Positions 16,096 through 24,063 of a DNA stretch of 28,614 nucleotides are shown in pieces. The stretch is from JBEGTT01 sp041179245 (GTDB lineage Bacteria; Pseudomonadota; Gammaproteobacteria; Burkholderiales; Rhodocyclaceae). The notes under the pieces are model-generated. The model did no database searches. It had not been told where the DNA came from and was given only the letters and a program-made list of their open reading frames with translations. A program made the translations under genes and the position numbers. Numbering within the stretch: position 1 is the first letter of the stretch; each line of letters starts with the position of its first letter. The DNA lies in the NCBI GenBank assembly GCA_041179245.1, contig JBEGTT010000139.1, positions 1 through 28,614 on the forward strand, given 5' to 3'.

Positions 16096-18121
16096 TCTAT
16101 GGATGGCGGCGGCATTAGCCTGTGTCGGTGTGGATTCCGTTTGTGCGGAAGAGGACGAGTTGTATTTTAGTCAAATGCCCACCATTTTCTCAGCGAGTCG
16201 GATGCCCCAGGCGCAGTCGGAAACGCCTAACTTCGTTACCGTTATTGATCGCGACATGATCCGGGCGAGTGGCGCCAGAGAAGTCTCAGACTTAATGCGC
16301 CTAGTACCGGGTTTTCAGGTGACATCTCGGGTTCTCGAAATGCCTGCTCGTGTGGCCTACCACGGTCTGGCGGGGGAGGATTATTCGCCTCGCTTGCAAG
16401 TGCTGATCGATGGGCGTTCACAATATTCTGGGTTATTTAGAGGCGGTGTTAACTGGGACTTGTTGCCGGTCGCTATTGAAAACATTGAACGTATTGAAGT
16501 TGTTCGTGGAAGTAATGTGGTCGCTTATGGCACCAATGCGTTCATGGGGGTGGTGAATATCATCACCACGGATCCATCTCAGACGCGAGGGACAACCGTG
16601 TCAGCCCTTACCGGCTCGCGAGGGGTATCCGATCAATTTGTCCGTTTTGGCGGTGACGTGGGTGAGGCCACCCTTCGCTTGAGTTATCAGGGGCAGGCTG
16701 ACGATGGAATTAAGTTTATTCCCCAGAAAAGTACGGACACTCGGAGCATTCCCAATGGACAACAGAAGCGTCTCTTTGACTTGCGGCTAGACATGCCGCT
16801 GGGCTTGTCAGATTCGTTGAGTCTGAATTTGGGTAAGGTGGAAGGAGCGATGCAGGTCGGGCGGAGCGATGCAACGGCAACGGACCCTTTTACCGGCACA
16901 GACAAGATGACGAATCCGCCGCGAACGATTCATCAGAGTACCCAGTTTGCCCAATTAAGTTGGTTACGCGCTTTGGCGGACGGTGACGAGTTGCGGGTGA
17001 CTTTGCACAGTACGGAAGATCGTTACGAAGACCCAGCCGTTTACGCTAGCGATGCCTTCCCTCTGGATCAGAGTGGCCGCAGTACGCGCGACGAGATTGA
17101 ACTTCAGCACACCATCAACATGAATCCCGCGCTTCGAGTTATGTGGGGTATGGGTGCACGACAGGAAAGTGTTGGTCAGAGCTATGAATATTTTACGGGC
17201 GGTGTTTCACGCAAGGTGCAGCGTTTGTTTTCTCATGCTGAGTGGCGTCCTGCGCAGGACTGGCTCCTAAACGTTGGGGGGAGTGTGGATAAAGATTCGT
17301 ACTCGGGCGAACATTTCTCACCTCGTGCCAGTGCAAGTTATCGGTTGGCCGAAGGCCACACCTTGCGAGCAGGGATCACTCAAGCGTATCGCATGCCTAC
17401 TTTGATTGAGTTAGCGGGTAATGTCCGCTATGTGCCCGAGGGATTGTCACTCATTCAGCGTTCGGCTTGGTTGAGTGCTGTCCCGTATGAATATCTGGTG
17501 AATGGTCAAGTTCAGGCTGAAAAGTTAATCAGCCAAGAAATTGGTTATCTTGGTGAATATAAAGAGTGGCGTGCCACATTGGATGCTCGTATTTTCAGTG
17601 AGTACATCCCTAATCGAGTGTGGAAGGTTTCGGCACCCACGGGGGGATACGACTATGTCGTCAATGCAGAAGACACTCGTATAACCGGGTTTGAGTATCA
17701 GTTACGTTGGCAGCCGCAAGAGGGAACACGGTTGATGCTGGGGCAGTCGGCAGTTCAAATTCAATCGAATCTGGGAGAGATTGCAACTGCGGCAAGTGAT
17801 ACCTATTTGTCTCACTTGCAAAGACAAACCCGGAACTCAGCACCGCAGCTAACGAACGCTGCCATGTTGATGCAAAAATTACCTTATGACTTGGACCTGT
17901 CGGTGATGGTTTACCAAACTGATACCATGTACTGGGCAACTAATAAACCCGCGAATGCTTACACCCGCATTGATTGGCGTTTGGCCAAACCCTTCACTTG
18001 GGGCACAACCCGAGGTGAAGTGGCTTATGTCGTTCAGTCCGAAGAGGGGGCGCATGCTGAGTTGAAACCCTCGAATATGGTGATGCCGCGCCAGTGGATC
18101 TCAGTGCGTTTTGACCTCTAG
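16073..18121 (+). CDS. TonB-dependent outer-membrane receptor
   Basis: A 682-aa outer-membrane beta-barrel transporter. The signal peptide (MGNERKFNLWMAAALACVG...) probably cleaves near A25. A short stretch, DELYFSQMPTIFSASR, is the likely TonB-contact region. The plug domain (about 45-160) has FVTVIDRDMIRASGAREVSDLMRLVPGFQV, LQVLIDGR and IERIEVVRGSNVVAYGTNAFMGVVNIIT. The remaining ~510 residues are barrel strands ending in WISVRFDL. The start ATG 16073 follows AAAGGGA; a longer in-frame start at 16013 lies inside the kinase gene and spoils the signal peptide. There is no N-terminal STN signalling domain and no ECF sigma/anti-sigma pair nearby, so it is not a FecA-type transducer. No siderophore or cobalamin genes accompany it. 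Being last in an operon with two kinases and a binding protein suggests ligand entry for sensing. Substrate unknown. Confidence 0.92.
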   Translation: MGNERKFNLWMAAALACVGVDSVCAEEDELYFSQMPTIFSASRMPQAQSETPNFVTVIDRDMIRASGAREVSDLMRLVPGFQVTSRVLEMPARVAYHGLAGEDYSPRLQVLIDGRSQYSGLFRGGVNWDLLPVAIENIERIEVVRGSNVVAYGTNAFMGVVNIITTDPSQTRGTTVSALTGSRGVSDQFVRFGGDVGEATLRLSYQGQADDGIKFIPQKSTDTRSIPNGQQKRLFDLRLDMPLGLSDSLSLNLGKVEGAMQVGRSDATATDPFTGTDKMTNPPRTIHQSTQFAQLSWLRALADGDELRVTLHSTEDRYEDPAVYASDAFPLDQSGRSTRDEIELQHTINMNPALRVMWGMGARQESVGQSYEYFTGGVSRKVQRLFSHAEWRPAQDWLLNVGGSVDKDSYSGEHFSPRASASYRLAEGHTLRAGITQAYRMPTLIELAGNVRYVPEGLSLIQRSAWLSAVPYEYLVNGQVQAEKLISQEIGYLGEYKEWRATLDARIFSEYIPNRVWKVSAPTGGYDYVVNAEDTRITGFEYQLRWQPQEGTRLMLGQSAVQIQSNLGEIATAASDTYLSHLQRQTRNSAPQLTNAAMLMQKLPYDLDLSVMVYQTDTMYWATNKPANAYTRIDWRLAKPFTWGTTRGEVAYVVQSEEGAHAELKPSNMVMPRQWISVRFDL

Positions 18122-18126
18122 GCGGT

Positions 18127-20193
18127 TTATTGGGCCAGCGAGGTAGGTTTGCTCTGTAAGAAATTAACGCCCAGTTTTTCTAAACACAAGCGGTCGGCAT
18201 CGTCGCAAATGCCATTGGCGATGGTTTTGCACTGGTTTTCATGGGCTATTTCTTGGATCGCTCTGACCAATGCGATTGAACCCCGCTGATTGCTGATGTC
18301 GCGAGTTAGCGTGGCGGCGATACGCACAAAGTCAGGTTTGATTTTTTGCAGGTGATTGAACGAACCCATCCAGCCGCCAAAGTCATCCAGCCCCATCTGA
18401 CAGCCAAATTGCCGGAGCAATGTAGAAAGATTTTTCACTTCTAACGGGAAGTGAATAGAGCTTTCTTCACAGACCAGCAGACACAAATCAGATGCCGATG
18501 AGCCGAGCTGGTTTAGCGTTTCTTGAAGGTGATTTAAAAAATCTGGGTGACGTAAGCTGGCGCTGGAAATACGCAGCAGAATCGTAGCGTTCTGGTATTG
18601 CTCAACGTTGTTGGCGCGCTTAAGCAAATGCGCCGATTGGGTGAGTAAGCGCTGATCAAACAAATGCGCTAGCTCGCATCTTTCGGCGGTTTCCATCATC
18701 AAGGAGAGATATACCGCCTGATCTTCGGCCGAATCTTGCAAGATGCCTTGTAGCTCAATGAGTTTCACTGTCGATGCCTCATCGGTTGTGGCGGTCACCG
18801 GATGTACAGGGACGGTTTCGAACTTAAGTGAGTCGTTGGCAATGGCTTTTTCTAAGAGGTTCCGTCCCAACACTTCGCGGGTTCTGTACTCGTTATTATT
18901 ACTTTGCCGGAAGACTTCCACCCGATTCTTGCCAGCGGCTTTGGCGGCGTAACAGGCTACATCACCAGCGCCCAGAACATCCACTACGCTCTGGTAGCTT
19001 TTATCGACTTCAACCAGGCCGATACTGGCCCCGATGGTGAACACCTTGTCTTCCCAAGGGAAATGGTAGGCGGCGACTAAGTGGCAAAGTGAGTCAGCCA
19101 GCGTTTGGGCGTGGGCTGTCGGGCAATCATTGAGTAGAACAGCAAACTCATCACCGCCTAAGCGAGCCAAGGTGTCGGTGTCGCGAATTCGGTTGTGCAA
19201 TTGTCGGGAAATACGACGCAGCAATTCGTCTCCCGCCATATGTCCTGCGACGTCATTGACCTTCTTGAACCGGTCAAGATCAATAAACAGAACTGAACAG
19301 ACGGTGCCGCCAGCTTGCGCCATGTCGAGGGCGGCTTCGAGTCGGGTTTCAAATTCTCGACGGTTGATTAATCCGGTTAATGGGTCGTGGCGCGCTTGGT
19401 AAGCCAGTTGCGCGGTGGCTTCGTCAATCCGTTGGTGCAAGGTGCGGTGGACTTCGCTGACCTGATCCACCATGTGATTGAAGCCCCGTTCAAGGTAGCC
19501 GATTTCGTCCTTCGAGGTTTCTGGGACGCGAGTATCAATGTTGCCTTCGGCCATCTCTTTTGCGGCATCAGAGAGGCGCAGGATGGGCAGAATTAGCGCT
19601 TTGGCCATTCGGGCGGCAAAAACGGCAAAGATCAGGAAGGCAGGAATCACAATAGCGAGACCTTGGAAAACCAGTTCTTTTTGTTTTTCCAGCAACTGAC
19701 TGGTATCGAGTTCGAGAATGATTTGCCCAATAATCTCCGATTGCTGCGGGGTTTTTGTACTTAGGTAAAGCTGGAAAAGCGAGTCTTCATCGGTCGTTGT
19801 GCGCAAAATCGGTGCGGCAAAGGTGACCCAGCCATCGCCATGGGCGATTTTGCTAGCGGTGCGAGGCGGTGTTGTGAGCAATCCCGTGTCCAGACTTAGG
19901 CGGCCGCTCATAGCTGAAATTTGACCGTCAGTTGAGACAATGGCTGCGCCGCGTACATCCCGTTGTTCCATAGCGACCTGAACCATGTTTTGGAGGGCTT
20001 GGCGGTTGCCGGAAAGTACGCCGTATTCACTGCTGGGTGCCATGTAACGCACGATGTCCTGACCATGCAGGAACAGTTGCCCTTCCATTGAACGAAGGCC
20101 CGCAATCGCAAAATAAGCAGCTAGCACTAGTACCAGCACGCAGGCGGGTAGGAGCGTGGTTAACATCAAACGCTGATAGAGGCTGTTAATCAT
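18127..20193 (-). CDS. CHASE8-HAMP-GGDEF diguanylate cyclase with degenerate EAL domain
   Basis: A 688-aa inner-membrane protein with TM1 at about 9-31, a CHASE8-type periplasmic domain (about 32-170, with QDIVRYMAPSSEYGVLSGN and VRGAAIVSTDG), TM2 at about 172-196, HAMP, then GGDEF at about 260-425. The active site is intact (LARLGGDEF, 343-350), and R337-D340 forms the RxxD product-inhibition site exactly five residues before it, so cyclic-di-GMP synthesis is predicted. The C-terminal EAL-like domain (440-688) is eroded. EAL reads ELQ, the metal-binding Asn is lost, DDFGTGYSS reads DDFGGWMGS and AEGVE reads ANGIC, so phosphodiesterase activity is unlikely. The same CHASE8-HAMP-GGDEF layout occurs in YfiN/TpbB, which a periplasmic partner (YfiR) controls. 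Coupled by ATGA overlap to the upstream binding-protein gene; good AGGAG seven bases from the start. Confidence 0.92.
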   Translation of the reverse strand: MINSLYQRLMLTTLLPACVLVLVLAAYFAIAGLRSMEGQLFLHGQDIVRYMAPSSEYGVLSGNRQALQNMVQVAMEQRDVRGAAIVSTDGQISAMSGRLSLDTGLLTTPPRTASKIAHGDGWVTFAAPILRTTTDEDSLFQLYLSTKTPQQSEIIGQIILELDTSQLLEKQKELVFQGLAIVIPAFLIFAVFAARMAKALILPILRLSDAAKEMAEGNIDTRVPETSKDEIGYLERGFNHMVDQVSEVHRTLHQRIDEATAQLAYQARHDPLTGLINRREFETRLEAALDMAQAGGTVCSVLFIDLDRFKKVNDVAGHMAGDELLRRISRQLHNRIRDTDTLARLGGDEFAVLLNDCPTAHAQTLADSLCHLVAAYHFPWEDKVFTIGASIGLVEVDKSYQSVVDVLGAGDVACYAAKAAGKNRVEVFRQSNNNEYRTREVLGRNLLEKAIANDSLKFETVPVHPVTATTDEASTVKLIELQGILQDSAEDQAVYLSLMMETAERCELAHLFDQRLLTQSAHLLKRANNVEQYQNATILLRISSASLRHPDFLNHLQETLNQLGSSASDLCLLVCEESSIHFPLEVKNLSTLLRQFGCQMGLDDFGGWMGSFNHLQKIKPDFVRIAATLTRDISNQRGSIALVRAIQEIAHENQCKTIANGICDDADRLCLEKLGVNFLQSKPTSLAQ

Positions 20194-21128
20194 GGCTTGT
20201 CTCCTGAGCTGATTTTTAGCGAGGAAACAAGCTCACTCTCGGAAGGGAGCGATAGCTTCAGTGAGCGGGCGACTTGTGCATTGATGGAGACGGAAAACTG
20301 GGATGGGTTTTTTGGTTGCGGCAGATTGGTGATGGGGAGCGAGGAGGGGAGTCTAGTGACCCAAGAGGCGAGTTCCTGTCCAAACTGGGTTGGTGTGGTA
20401 TGGAGGGCTGCTAGCGCGCCGGCTTGGACGAAAGGTAGGGAAAAAGCAATTACCGGAATTTTGTAACGGTAAGTTGTGAGCAGGAAGGGGCGGACATTGT
20501 CCCGCGCAAAAATTTTACTGTCTGGGAAAGCGAGAAACAGCCCTTCCTTGTTACTGAGTAAGCGATCGATGGCGGGAACGGTGGTTTCAGCGCTGTCGAC
20601 AATCGTGGCGCTGACTTTAAAACCTGCAGCGGGAGCTGCTTGTCGAAGTGCCGCCAGCGGTTCGGATTTGGCATCACTGACGGCAGTAAAAATATGTCGG
20701 TTTTCAAAAACGCTTGGGGGGAGCAACTTATTGATAAAGGCCAGTTGTCTGGAAATGGGTTGATCCAGATACAACACAGTTACCCCTTGTCGATGCACCG
20801 GGCTTTCCCGCTTGATATTTTCAAAGGCTGTTCGGGTGAGTAAGCTGGCAATGACGGGTGGGCCATCCGCTTTGGCAAGAGCAAGGCGCGTTGCGTTGGC
20901 GCCGGCGGCCAGAATGAGGTCAGCATGGGCGGGCGGCGATTGCTCAAATTTGTCGGTGTCACCTTCCCAAGTCAGTTGCCATTGGTGACCGGCCGGCAGC
21001 GATGTTTTTACACTGCTTAGAAACTCTTGGTACGCGGGATCATTGCTGTTGAGTAGAACGGCAAATTGGGCAGCCTGAAGTGGGGCGCAAAGCGTTAGCA
21101 GGAAAAGTAAAGCGGAAATAAAACGCAT
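20190..21128 (-). CDS. Periplasmic ABC_sub_bind-family protein
   Basis: A 312-aa exported protein from ATG 21128, where a clean signal peptide begins (MRFISALLFLLTLCAPLQA, cleavage before AQF). A further 11 residues upstream are open but spoil the signal. The mature part has the two-lobe pattern of the ABC_sub_bind (TrpX-like) family: FAVLLNSNDPAYQEFL, ADLILAAGANATRLAL, GVTVLYLDQPISRQLAFI, GLFLAFPDSKIF and YKIPVIAFSLPFVQAGALAAL. No permease or ATPase gene is present. Its stop overlaps the start of the CHASE8-GGDEF gene as ATGA, so the two are made together. I infer a periplasmic regulator of that cyclase, comparable in role to NspS with MbaA or YfiR with YfiN. Ligand unknown. Divergent from the PAS-GGDEF-EAL gene across 160 bases. 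Confidence 0.87.
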   Translation of the reverse strand: MRFISALLFLLTLCAPLQAAQFAVLLNSNDPAYQEFLSSVKTSLPAGHQWQLTWEGDTDKFEQSPPAHADLILAAGANATRLALAKADGPPVIASLLTRTAFENIKRESPVHRQGVTVLYLDQPISRQLAFINKLLPPSVFENRHIFTAVSDAKSEPLAALRQAAPAAGFKVSATIVDSAETTVPAIDRLLSNKEGLFLAFPDSKIFARDNVRPFLLTTYRYKIPVIAFSLPFVQAGALAALHTTPTQFGQELASWVTRLPSSLPITNLPQPKNPSQFSVSINAQVARSLKLSLPSESELVSSLKISSGDKP

Positions 21129-21288
21129 GGGCCGGAATATACCGTTTGGGCAAAGCATCAAGCAACGAAAAAGTTATAAAGTTAGCTTCCATAGGGAAGG
21201 CAGTGAGTACGAGGGGAATTGTCTCTGCTATCATCAGCAGATTAGAGTTTGGCCAAATTTGGCGCTGGTTTTCCGCTGAAGACACAGA
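21129..21288. promoter_or_regulatory. Divergent control region between two c-di-GMP genes
   Basis: The 160-base gap must carry promoters for both directions. On the minus strand TATATT lies eight bases before the ABC_sub_bind ATG, with TTGCTT 18 bases upstream. A second TATAAC (complement at 21173-21178) is an alternative. On the plus strand the only -10-like word is TATCAT (21229-21234), without a good -35. A perfect 10-base palindrome, TTTGGCCAAA (21248-21257), followed by TTTGGCGC, could be a repressor or activator site. None of these is certain. Confidence 0.3.
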
Positions 21289-23034
21289 ATGAATCATTGC
21301 CTCGACAACTCACAGTCTACCTCGAATGCGCGACATCTAGAGCTTCTAAAAGAGGCGCAGCGGATTGCGCGCATCGGTAGTTGGGAGCGTGATTTACGGA
21401 CCAACCATCTGTGGTGGTCGGATGAGTGTTACCGGCTGTTCGGTTTTGATCCGCAGTCCCTACAGCCAACCTATGGTTTGTTCATTCAGCAAGTGCACCC
21501 AGAGGATCGTGACGCTATTCACGAGTCTTTTGCAGACGCGATGGCCGACGGTTCCCCTTTCGCCATCGATTTTCGGGTGACGCTGCCGAGAGGCGGGTTA
21601 CGCTACTATCATATGCAAGGGCGAATGTTCTTTGAGGGGAAATTAGAACCTGTCCGTACCAGTGGCACCATTCAAGACGTCACCGAAATCAAGCTGGCTG
21701 AACTGCGGTTTAACCAGTTGGCTCACCACGATGCGCTGACCGGATTGCCGAACCGGCTATCTCTTATGGCACGGCTGGAGCAGGCGCTGCCGGAAGCGGA
21801 CCGCTATCGCTGGAGTACGGCGGTGATTTTCATCGACATGGACCGCTTTAAGGTGATCAACGATACGTTGGGGCACCAGATTGGCGATATGTTGCTGATG
21901 GAAGTGGCGCATCGCCTGTCGACTGCGGTGCGCGCCTCGGATACGGTTGCTCGCTTGGGGGGGGACGAGTTTGTGGTGGTGCTGCCAGATTGTGGTGGGA
22001 TGGTTGAAGTTGCCCAGATTGCCCGCAAGATTCTGGAGTCTTTTATCCCCCCGGTTCTAGCCGGCCAGCATGAACTGCACACCAGTCCTTCATTGGGGAT
22101 TGCGCTATACCCGACCGACGGAACTGATCCCAGTAGCCTGATGAAACATGCGGATACTGCGATGTATCATGCCAAGGGAGCAGGTCGTAATACCTTCCAA
22201 TTTTACGCTGAAGAAATGAATGCGGCAGCGTTGGCTCGTATGAATCTGGAGCAAAAGCTTAGGCAAGCGGTGGCGCGCGGCGAGTTTTCGCTGCATTTCC
22301 AGCCGCAAATGCAGGCTGTTACACAGCGCCCTGTAGGGGTCGAGGCGCTGATTCGTTGGGAAACCAAGGATCAAGGTTTTATACCGCCGGGAATTTTTAT
22401 TCCGGTTGCCGAGGAAATGGGTTTGATCTCCGGCATTGGTAATTGGGTGTTGCGCGAGGCCTGTCGCCAGATGCAGGATTGGCGGCTGGCGGGTTTGCCG
22501 GATATGGTGATGGCGGTGAATGTGTCTGCTCGGCAATTACGGCAACGAGATTTTGCTGAATCAGTCCAGGATGCGCTTGCCGATAGCGGGTTGCCGGCGC
22601 GTTTGCTGGAGCTGGAAATTACCGAAAGTGTGTTGATGGAGAATCCGCAGGAGTCTGTGGTGACCCTCAACTGTTTACGCGATATGGGGGTTTCTCTGGC
22701 GATTGATGATTTCGGTACGGGTTATTCGTCATTGACCTACCTGAAACTTTTACCGATCCATAATCTCAAAATTGACCAGTCTTTTGTGGCCGATTTGGGG
22801 CATGACCTAAATGATCGTGCGATTGCGTTTGGTACGATAGCCTTGGCGCACACCTTGGGTCTGAAGGTGATTGCCGAAGGAGTTGAAACCCAAGAGCAAT
22901 TCGCGTTGCTACAGGGAAATGCCTGTGACACGGTGCAGGGCTATTTATTTAGCCGACCGCTGCCCCCGGCTGTTGCTTTTAATTTTTTACGCCAACACTT
23001 CGCACAAGATGTTGGCGAAACTTGTATTTCGTAG
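21289..23034 (+). CDS. PAS-GGDEF-EAL cyclic-di-GMP cyclase/phosphodiesterase
   Basis: A 581-aa protein with no signal peptide or membrane segment, so cytoplasmic. It has PAS with PAC-like end at about 20-140 (ARIGSWERDLRTNHLWWSDECYRLFGF). GGDEF is at about 143-305 with intact LARLGGDEF (224-228) and an RxxD inhibitory site at 215-218. EAL is at about 318-570 with every usual catalytic motif: EALIRW (E352), NVSARQL, LEITES, DDFGTGYSS, LKID, AEGVE and GYLFSRP. Both synthesis and hydrolysis of cyclic-di-GMP are therefore possible, with PAS presumably choosing between them. A run of eight G residues encodes the GG of GGDEF. It is followed nine bases later by fbp and probably co-transcribed with fbp and the HDOD gene. 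Ribosome-binding site weak (GAAGA). Start ATG 21289. Confidence 0.94.
   Translation: MNHCLDNSQSTSNARHLELLKEAQRIARIGSWERDLRTNHLWWSDECYRLFGFDPQSLQPTYGLFIQQVHPEDRDAIHESFADAMADGSPFAIDFRVTLPRGGLRYYHMQGRMFFEGKLEPVRTSGTIQDVTEIKLAELRFNQLAHHDALTGLPNRLSLMARLEQALPEADRYRWSTAVIFIDMDRFKVINDTLGHQIGDMLLMEVAHRLSTAVRASDTVARLGGDEFVVVLPDCGGMVEVAQIARKILESFIPPVLAGQHELHTSPSLGIALYPTDGTDPSSLMKHADTAMYHAKGAGRNTFQFYAEEMNAAALARMNLEQKLRQAVARGEFSLHFQPQMQAVTQRPVGVEALIRWETKDQGFIPPGIFIPVAEEMGLISGIGNWVLREACRQMQDWRLAGLPDMVMAVNVSARQLRQRDFAESVQDALADSGLPARLLELEITESVLMENPQESVVTLNCLRDMGVSLAIDDFGTGYSSLTYLKLLPIHNLKIDQSFVADLGHDLNDRAIAFGTIALAHTLGLKVIAEGVETQEQFALLQGNACDTVQGYLFSRPLPPAVAFNFLRQHFAQDVGETCIS
21957..21964 (+). repeat. Poly-G tract (G8) in GGDEF codons
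   Basis: Eight consecutive G residues span the end of the Leu codon and both Gly codons of the GGDEF motif. It is the longest G or C homopolymer I noticed in the window. Gain or loss of one G would shift the frame and remove the rest of GGDEF and all of EAL. Confidence 0.9.
22991..23016 (+). repeat. Inverted repeat at the end of the PAS-GGDEF-EAL gene
   Basis: GCCAACA (22991-22997) and TGTTGGC (23010-23016) form a perfect 7-bp stem with a 12-base loop. A second small repeat, CGAAA/TTTCG (23016-23020 and 23027-23031), follows directly. They lie within the last codons, just before the fbp ribosome-binding site. No T tract follows, so this is not a classical terminator; it may only modulate read-through into fbp. 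Confidence 0.4.
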
Positions 23035-23043
23035 GAGTTCGTT

Positions 23044-24060
23044 ATGTCCCGTATTACCCTTTCGCGCTATCTCATTGAGAAACAACGAGAGAAAAAGCTT
23101 ATTCCCGCTGATCTTCGCTTGTTGGTTGAGGTGGTGGCGCGTGCTTGTACGGGTATCGCCGTGGCGATTGGCAAGGGAAGTCTGGGAGGGGTTCTGGGCG
23201 AAGCCGGTAGCGACAATATTCAGGGAGAGGCCCAGAAAAAGCTGGACGTGATTTCTAATGAGATTTTGCTAGAGGCTAATGAGTGGGGCGGCCATCTGGC
23301 GGCGATGGCATCAGAAGAAATGGATTTGCCGAGTCTGATTCCCAATCGTTACCCGCAGGGAGAATATCTGCTGCTATTTGATCCGCTCGACGGCTCTTCT
23401 AATATTGACGTCAACGTTTCTGTGGGAACTATCTTCTCGGTTCTAAAATGCCCTGAAAGTGCTGATTTAAGTTCGCCAGCAGCCTCAGAAAAGGCATTTT
23501 TGCAGCCGGGTACGGCACAGGTAGCGGCGGGTTATGCAGTCTATGGTCCAACGACATTGCTGGTATTGACTGTGGGCGATGGTGTGGCCTGTTTTACGCT
23601 GGATCGGGAACATGGCCAGTTCTTGCTGACCCAAGAAAATATGATGGTGCCTGAGGATACGCAAGAGTTTGCGATCAACATGTCCAACCAGCGGCACTGG
23701 GAAGCGCCGGTACAGCGTTATATCACTGAACTTCTGGAGGGTAAAACCGGCGTGCGGGGCAAAGATTTTAATATGCGCTGGGTGGCGGCCATGGTGGCCG
23801 ATGTCCACCGTATTCTGACGCGGGGAGGGGTGTTCATGTACCCCGTAGATGCGAAAACCAAAGAGAAGGGTGGAAAATTGCGCTTGATGTACGAAGCCAA
23901 CCCGATGGCGTTACTCATTGAGCAGGCCGGAGGCGTTGCTACGACCGGGCGTGAACGCATTTTGTCCTTGCAGCCACAACAACTCCACCAGCGCGTGCCG
24001 GTTATTTTGGGCGCTAAGCACGAAGTGGATCGTGTGACCACTTACCACGTGGAGGCTTGA
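23044..24060 (+). CDS. fbp: Fructose-1,6-bisphosphatase, class I
   Basis: A 338-aa cytosolic enzyme that hydrolyses fructose 1,6-bisphosphate to fructose 6-phosphate, the committed gluconeogenic step. Length agrees with class I enzymes (E. coli 332 aa). The metal-binding core FDPLDGSSNIDVNVSVGTIF begins near residue 115, preceded by the acidic EEMD. The product-binding region includes NMSNQRHW, GKDFNMRWVAAMVADVHRIL and GGKLRLMYEANPMALLIEQAGG. The start is ATG 23044 with a strong AGGAG. It lies nine bases after the PAS-GGDEF-EAL stop and three bases before the HDOD start, so probably one transcript with both. A central carbon enzyme between two signalling genes is an unusual companion, but the protein looks fully normal. 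Confidence 0.97.
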   Translation: MSRITLSRYLIEKQREKKLIPADLRLLVEVVARACTGIAVAIGKGSLGGVLGEAGSDNIQGEAQKKLDVISNEILLEANEWGGHLAAMASEEMDLPSLIPNRYPQGEYLLLFDPLDGSSNIDVNVSVGTIFSVLKCPESADLSSPAASEKAFLQPGTAQVAAGYAVYGPTTLLVLTVGDGVACFTLDREHGQFLLTQENMMVPEDTQEFAINMSNQRHWEAPVQRYITELLEGKTGVRGKDFNMRWVAAMVADVHRILTRGGVFMYPVDAKTKEKGGKLRLMYEANPMALLIEQAGGVATTGRERILSLQPQQLHQRVPVILGAKHEVDRVTTYHVEA

Positions 24061-24063
24061 GCC

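Noticed and set aside
21248..21265. Sigma-54 type -24/-12 promoter around the TTTGGCCAAATTTGGCGC element
   Set aside because: The GG to GC spacing does not give the required ten bases. Kept only as a possible operator palindrome.
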